Shown in pieces: positions 62,532 to 64,000 of a stretch of DNA of 64,000 bases. The number at the start of each line of letters is the position of its first letter. Within the stretch, counting starts at the first letter, position 1. The DNA is from Bin55 sp965116055. GTDB lineage: Bacteria; Pseudomonadota; Gammaproteobacteria; Pseudomonadales; Azotimanducaceae. A model generated the notes under the pieces. That model worked only from the letters and a program-made list of their open reading frames with translations, was not told where the DNA came from and did no database searches. Location of the stretch: NCBI GenBank assembly GCA_965116055.1, contig OZ220466.1, positions 2,976,001 to 3,040,000 on the forward strand. Direction: 5' to 3'. The position numbers and the translations under genes are program-made.

Positions 62532-64000
62532 AAGCGTTTCTGCTCTATGCCTTAGGCATCATGTTCATGATTGCGACAGTCGGTTGCAGTCAACCCGAAA
62601 CCTATGTCGTGGGATCCAAACTGCACACCGAATCGCACATTCTTGGCGAGTTATTAGCTCAAGCGCTTGAAACCGCAGGTTATCCAGTCGAGCGCAAATT
62701 CAAGCTCGGGGGGACGAAGATCGTGTTCAACGCGCTAGAGCAGGGGGATGTTCACGCCTATGCGGAGTACTCAGGAACTATTCAGGAGGTCATTCTGAAG
62801 TCAACTCGGGATCTGTCTCTTGTTGAGATCGAAACTGAACTAGAAAAGCAGGGAATTCATGCACTCGAACCGTTCGGTTTCAATAACTCCTATGCTATGG
62901 GCGTCCACGCAGACTTGGCAGCTGAATTGGGATTGACTCGTATATCGGATTTACGGACGTTTCCTCAACTGCGATTCTTTTTCTCACATGAGTTCCTAGA
63001 ACGAGAGGACGGCTATCCAAGTATGAAAGCGCATTACGGGTTGCCGCAAGCTGCTGGCGGTATCGAACATGCGCTGGCACTACGCGCTATCGTCGAAAAC
63101 GAAATTGACGTGACTGATCTTTACACCACCGATGCCGAAATAGAACACTTCAATTTGACCGTATTGGAAGACGATCTCGCCTATTTCCCAAAGTACTTAG
63201 CGATGCCGCTCACGCGTAGCGACCTACCGGCTGACGTAAAACGCGTACTCAACGTTGCGGCGAACGCCTTGTCCGACACGACGATGACCAGGCTCAACTA
63301 CCAAGTTCACATTGAAGGGCGCACAGCCGCAGATGTGGCACGCGAATTTCTTGCAACGCTTGATGTTCGCTCAACGCATATGGGCGACTCGCTCATGGCG
63401 AAACTTGCTAAACGTACAGGCGAACACCTCTACCTTGCAGGCATCGCACTGGTCATCGCCACAGTGCTCGCACTAGCGATTTCGCTAGCCGTACATTCGA
63501 TTGATTGGCTCGCAAAACCCATTGCATACGGCGCCGGCTTGCTTCAGACCATCCCATCTCTTGCATTGCTTGCGTTGATGGTGCCGCTGTTCGGTATCGG
63601 GATGCTCCCTGCAATCGTTGCGTTGTTACTCTACTCGCTCCTACCCATTATTCGCACGACTATCACAGCGTTGACAACCGTCGATCCTTTGTTGATTCAG
63701 GTCGCCGAAGGCATGGGGTTTACTCGTGCACAGACGTTGTGGCACGTTAAGGTGCCTATGTCGATGCCTGCGATCTTCGCAGGTGTTCGCATCTCAGCGA
63801 TCATTTGTATAGGTACTGCGACCCTCGCCGCCTTTATCGGTGGTGGGGGCTTAGGGGACCTTATTTTTCAAGGCCTGCAGCTCGACAATATGCGCCTTAT
63901 TTTGGTTGGGGCAGGAGTAGCGGCATTAATGGCAATAGTCGTTGAGTTGCTCTTCGAATGGATCGAAAAAATTATTGTGCCTGGACACATCGCTGCAGCC
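62528..64000 (+). CDS. Osmoprotectant ABC transporter: fused substrate-binding and permease protein (runs off the window)
   Basis: At least 491 codons, uninterrupted, cut by the right edge. Residues 1-20 are a signal with a Cys (TVGC) that may be a lipid anchor. About 22-290 is an OpuAC-type binding domain: VVGSKLHTESHILGELLAQALE, KLGGTKIVFNALEQGDVHAYAEYSGT, and DVTDLYTTDAEIEHFNL. A linker leads to a permease domain from about 300: GLLQTIPSLALLALMVPLFGIGMLPAI, EGMGFTRAQTLWHVKVPMSMPAIFAGVRIS (EAA loop), and FIGGGGLGDLIFQGL. Substrates are probably betaine, choline or related osmolytes. The order binding-domain first is less usual than permease first. Confidence 0.9.
   Translation, partial: MKAFLLYALGIMFMIATVGCSQPETYVVGSKLHTESHILGELLAQALETAGYPVERKFKLGGTKIVFNALEQGDVHAYAEYSGTIQEVILKSTRDLSLVEIETELEKQGIHALEPFGFNNSYAMGVHADLAAELGLTRISDLRTFPQLRFFFSHEFLEREDGYPSMKAHYGLPQAAGGIEHALALRAIVENEIDVTDLYTTDAEIEHFNLTVLEDDLAYFPKYLAMPLTRSDLPADVKRVLNVAANALSDTTMTRLNYQVHIEGRTAADVAREFLATLDVRSTHMGDSLMAKLAKRTGEHLYLAGIALVIATVLALAISLAVHSIDWLAKPIAYGAGLLQTIPSLALLALMVPLFGIGMLPAIVALLLYSLLPIIRTTITALTTVDPLLIQVAEGMGFTRAQTLWHVKVPMSMPAIFAGVRISAIICIGTATLAAFIGGGGLGDLIFQGLQLDNMRLILVGAGVAALMAIVVELLFEWIEKIIVPGHIAAA

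Overview
The window reads as a chromosomal segment of a free-living, probably aquatic gammaproteobacterium at about 50% G+C. The best support is the order proA-nadD-rsfS-rlmH-mrdA-rodA-mltB-rlpA-dacA on the minus strand at the left end, a classical gammaproteobacterial cell-wall operon. Other supports are a gamma-type tRNA-Gly, a three-subunit proton-translocating transhydrogenase, exonuclease I (sbcB) and a TonB/PepSY iron locus under a Fur-like box. No phage, integrase, plasmid or CRISPR locus is visible.

Layout. 1-7978: cell-wall and housekeeping operon. 7979-9900: A+T-richer island with one orphan secreted protein between two inverted ~85 bp repeats, plus decayed sequence. 9901-13435: fatty-acid desaturase, Lon-substrate-domain protein, uppP, VOC protein, ssb. 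13786-16062: two-gene unit of a DUF3500 protein and an AhpD-like protein whose reading frame contains an in-frame TGA. That TGA sits exactly where the second redox cysteine of a CxxCxxxH motif belongs and is followed by a 10-bp stem-loop with a GUG loop. I read this as a selenoprotein, the most notable item here. 16236-22770: metallophosphoesterase, metallo-beta-lactamase-fold hydrolase, amidohydrolase, and an enoyl-CoA hydratase with two family III CoA-transferases. 22981-24031: very small A+T-rich membrane-protein genes.

24423-32193: catabolic-looking block with a TRAP transporter divergent from cytochrome P450, sulfatase and CmcJ/NvfI-like oxygenase genes, then DUF1428. 32520-35331: pntA1-pntA2-pntB. 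35473-43996: GPH-type symporter, nitroreductase, a molybdenum hydroxylase of the CoxGSLM type (form II, AYRGAGR, so probably not CO oxidation), quinone oxidoreductase and amidohydrolase. 44042-44116: tRNA-Gly(CCC), then a zinc alcohol dehydrogenase. 45675-49056: TonB receptor and PepSY protein. 49389-54880: an ABC-2-type permease and a 1591-residue protein joining an RND permease to an ABC ATPase in one reading frame. 55141-64000: PuuD-like membrane protein, coiled-coil protein, LLM oxidoreductase, acyltransferase, SLC13 transporter, sbcB, and an osmoprotectant-type ABC transporter running off the right edge.

How it works together. The left operon makes the elongasome (PBP2/RodA) and its hydrolases. 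The centre combines uptake systems with oxidoreductases, CoA-transferases and amidohydrolases, which suits a scavenger of complex organic compounds. The operon around the fused RND-ABC gene suggests export that couples proton-driven and ATP-driven steps. Assignments rest on motifs and gene order read by eye; no database search was possible.
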